7,109 bases of DNA from Pseudomonadota bacterium (GTDB lineage Bacteria; Pseudomonadota; Gammaproteobacteria; Xanthomonadales; Xanthomonadaceae). Positions 6,824 to 7,109 of the stretch are shown here, one piece after another. A program made the position numbers and the translations under genes. Positions within the stretch are counted from its first letter, which is position 1, and each line of letters starts with the position of its first letter. The DNA lies in contig JAEXRB010000267.1 of the NCBI GenBank assembly GCA_023438325.1, positions 1 through 7,109 of the forward strand. Direction: 5' to 3'. The notes under the pieces were generated by a model, which was given only the letters and a program-made list of their open reading frames with translations, was not told where the DNA came from and searched no databases.

Positions 6824-6917
6824 GATGAAACTCGTTGCCGGACAAGCCGGGCATGTTTTTGGGAACAGGAAGTCCGGCCACTAACCAGCCGGCATCGAAA
6901 AATTTTTGGGGCGCACT
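6824..6917 (-). other. Intergenic leader with alternative GCCGG/CCGGC stems
   Basis: The 94 bases between the two Roadblock genes hold four copies of a five-base element in both orientations: GCCGG at 6837-6841, 6846-6850 and 6888-6892, and CCGGC at 6874-6878 (plus-strand reading). The 6874-6878 copy can pair with either side, so mutually exclusive hairpins are possible upstream of the GTG start. A ten-base A5T5 tract lies at 6898-6907. No convincing promoter is seen. Confidence 0.25.
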
Positions 6918-7109
6918 TCAGACCGAATCGATCAGATCAGCGAGCTTTGCGGCGCTATCAAGTGCAATGCGCAACGTCATGGCCAGATTTTCGGATTGAT
7001 CCGCCCACAGACACAGCACATGGGCATTTGCACGCGTAGGCACCCGCACCACGATGATCGTGCCGTGCTGGGTGGCAATACTGTTGTACTGGGCACGGCT
7101 GCGCAGCGC
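6918..7109 (-). CDS. C-terminal end of a second Roadblock/LC7-like protein; 5' end beyond window
   Basis: The last 63 residues of a gene that enters from the right edge are visible, ending with TGA at 6920-6918. They align by eye with the end of the neighbouring Roadblock protein: ATQHGTIIVVRV opposite LTKQYHLIRPL, and LWADQSENLAMTLRIAL opposite VVLDRSKSNLAMARHEL, sharing D-x-S-x-x-NLAM. I therefore read it as a Roadblock/LC7 domain, or a longer protein ending in one. The stop is 94 bases before the next gene, on the same strand. It is probably part of the same signalling cluster. Size, start and any further domains cannot be seen. Confidence 0.7.
   Translation of the reverse strand, partial: ALRSRAQYNSIATQHGTIIVVRVPTRANAHVLCLWADQSENLAMTLRIALDSAAKLADLIDSV

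Overview
The window carries six genes plus the ends of two more, and every one lies on the minus strand, so transcription runs from high to low coordinates. Base composition is GC-rich (roughly 60-65% in the lines I counted, somewhat lower in the 5.5-6.9 kb part). Genes are tightly packed with short or near-zero gaps, GTG and TTG starts occur, and protein types match Proteobacteria. A gammaproteobacterium of the Xanthomonas/Lysobacter order is my best guess, but this is inference. There are no tRNA or rRNA genes, CRISPR arrays, insertion sequences or other mobile-element traces.

Layout in transcription order. (1) 7109-4016 and on to 3132: a putative signalling operon. It holds the 3' end of a Roadblock/LC7-type protein (6918-7109), a complete 118-residue Roadblock/LC7 protein (6467-6823), a 303-residue protein of unknown family (5488-6399), a small Ras-like GTPase of the MglA/CvnD/Srp102-like type (4945-5472), a 307-residue protein of unknown family (4018-4941), and a histone-deacetylase-superfamily zinc hydrolase (3132-4016). 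The last four genes are separated by 15, 3 and 1 bases, so they are almost surely co-translated. A strong GC hairpin followed by a pyrimidine-rich run sits between the Roadblock gene and the rest (6412-6453). It could let the Roadblock protein be made in excess over the downstream proteins. (2) 3012-3131: an intergenic region with a hairpin overlapping the deacetylase stop codon and a weak promoter candidate. (3) 3011-2529: a glutathione-peroxidase-family thiol peroxidase. (4) 2507-1: a large membrane sensor histidine kinase, whose sodium:solute-symporter-like N-terminus is followed by a PAS-type domain and a HisKA domain. Its ATPase domain and any receiver lie beyond the left edge. The peroxidase and kinase are 21 bases apart and may share a transcript.

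How the genes may work together. Roadblock proteins and small GTPases form known pairs: MglB/MglA in motility polarity, CvnB/CvnD in Streptomyces conservons, Ragulator/Rag in eukaryotes. Here the GTPase is bracketed by two proteins with no family I recognise, two Roadblock-like proteins are in tandem, and a deacetylase-fold enzyme is translationally linked at the end. This combination is the most interesting content of the window. The input and output of the module cannot be read from the sequence.
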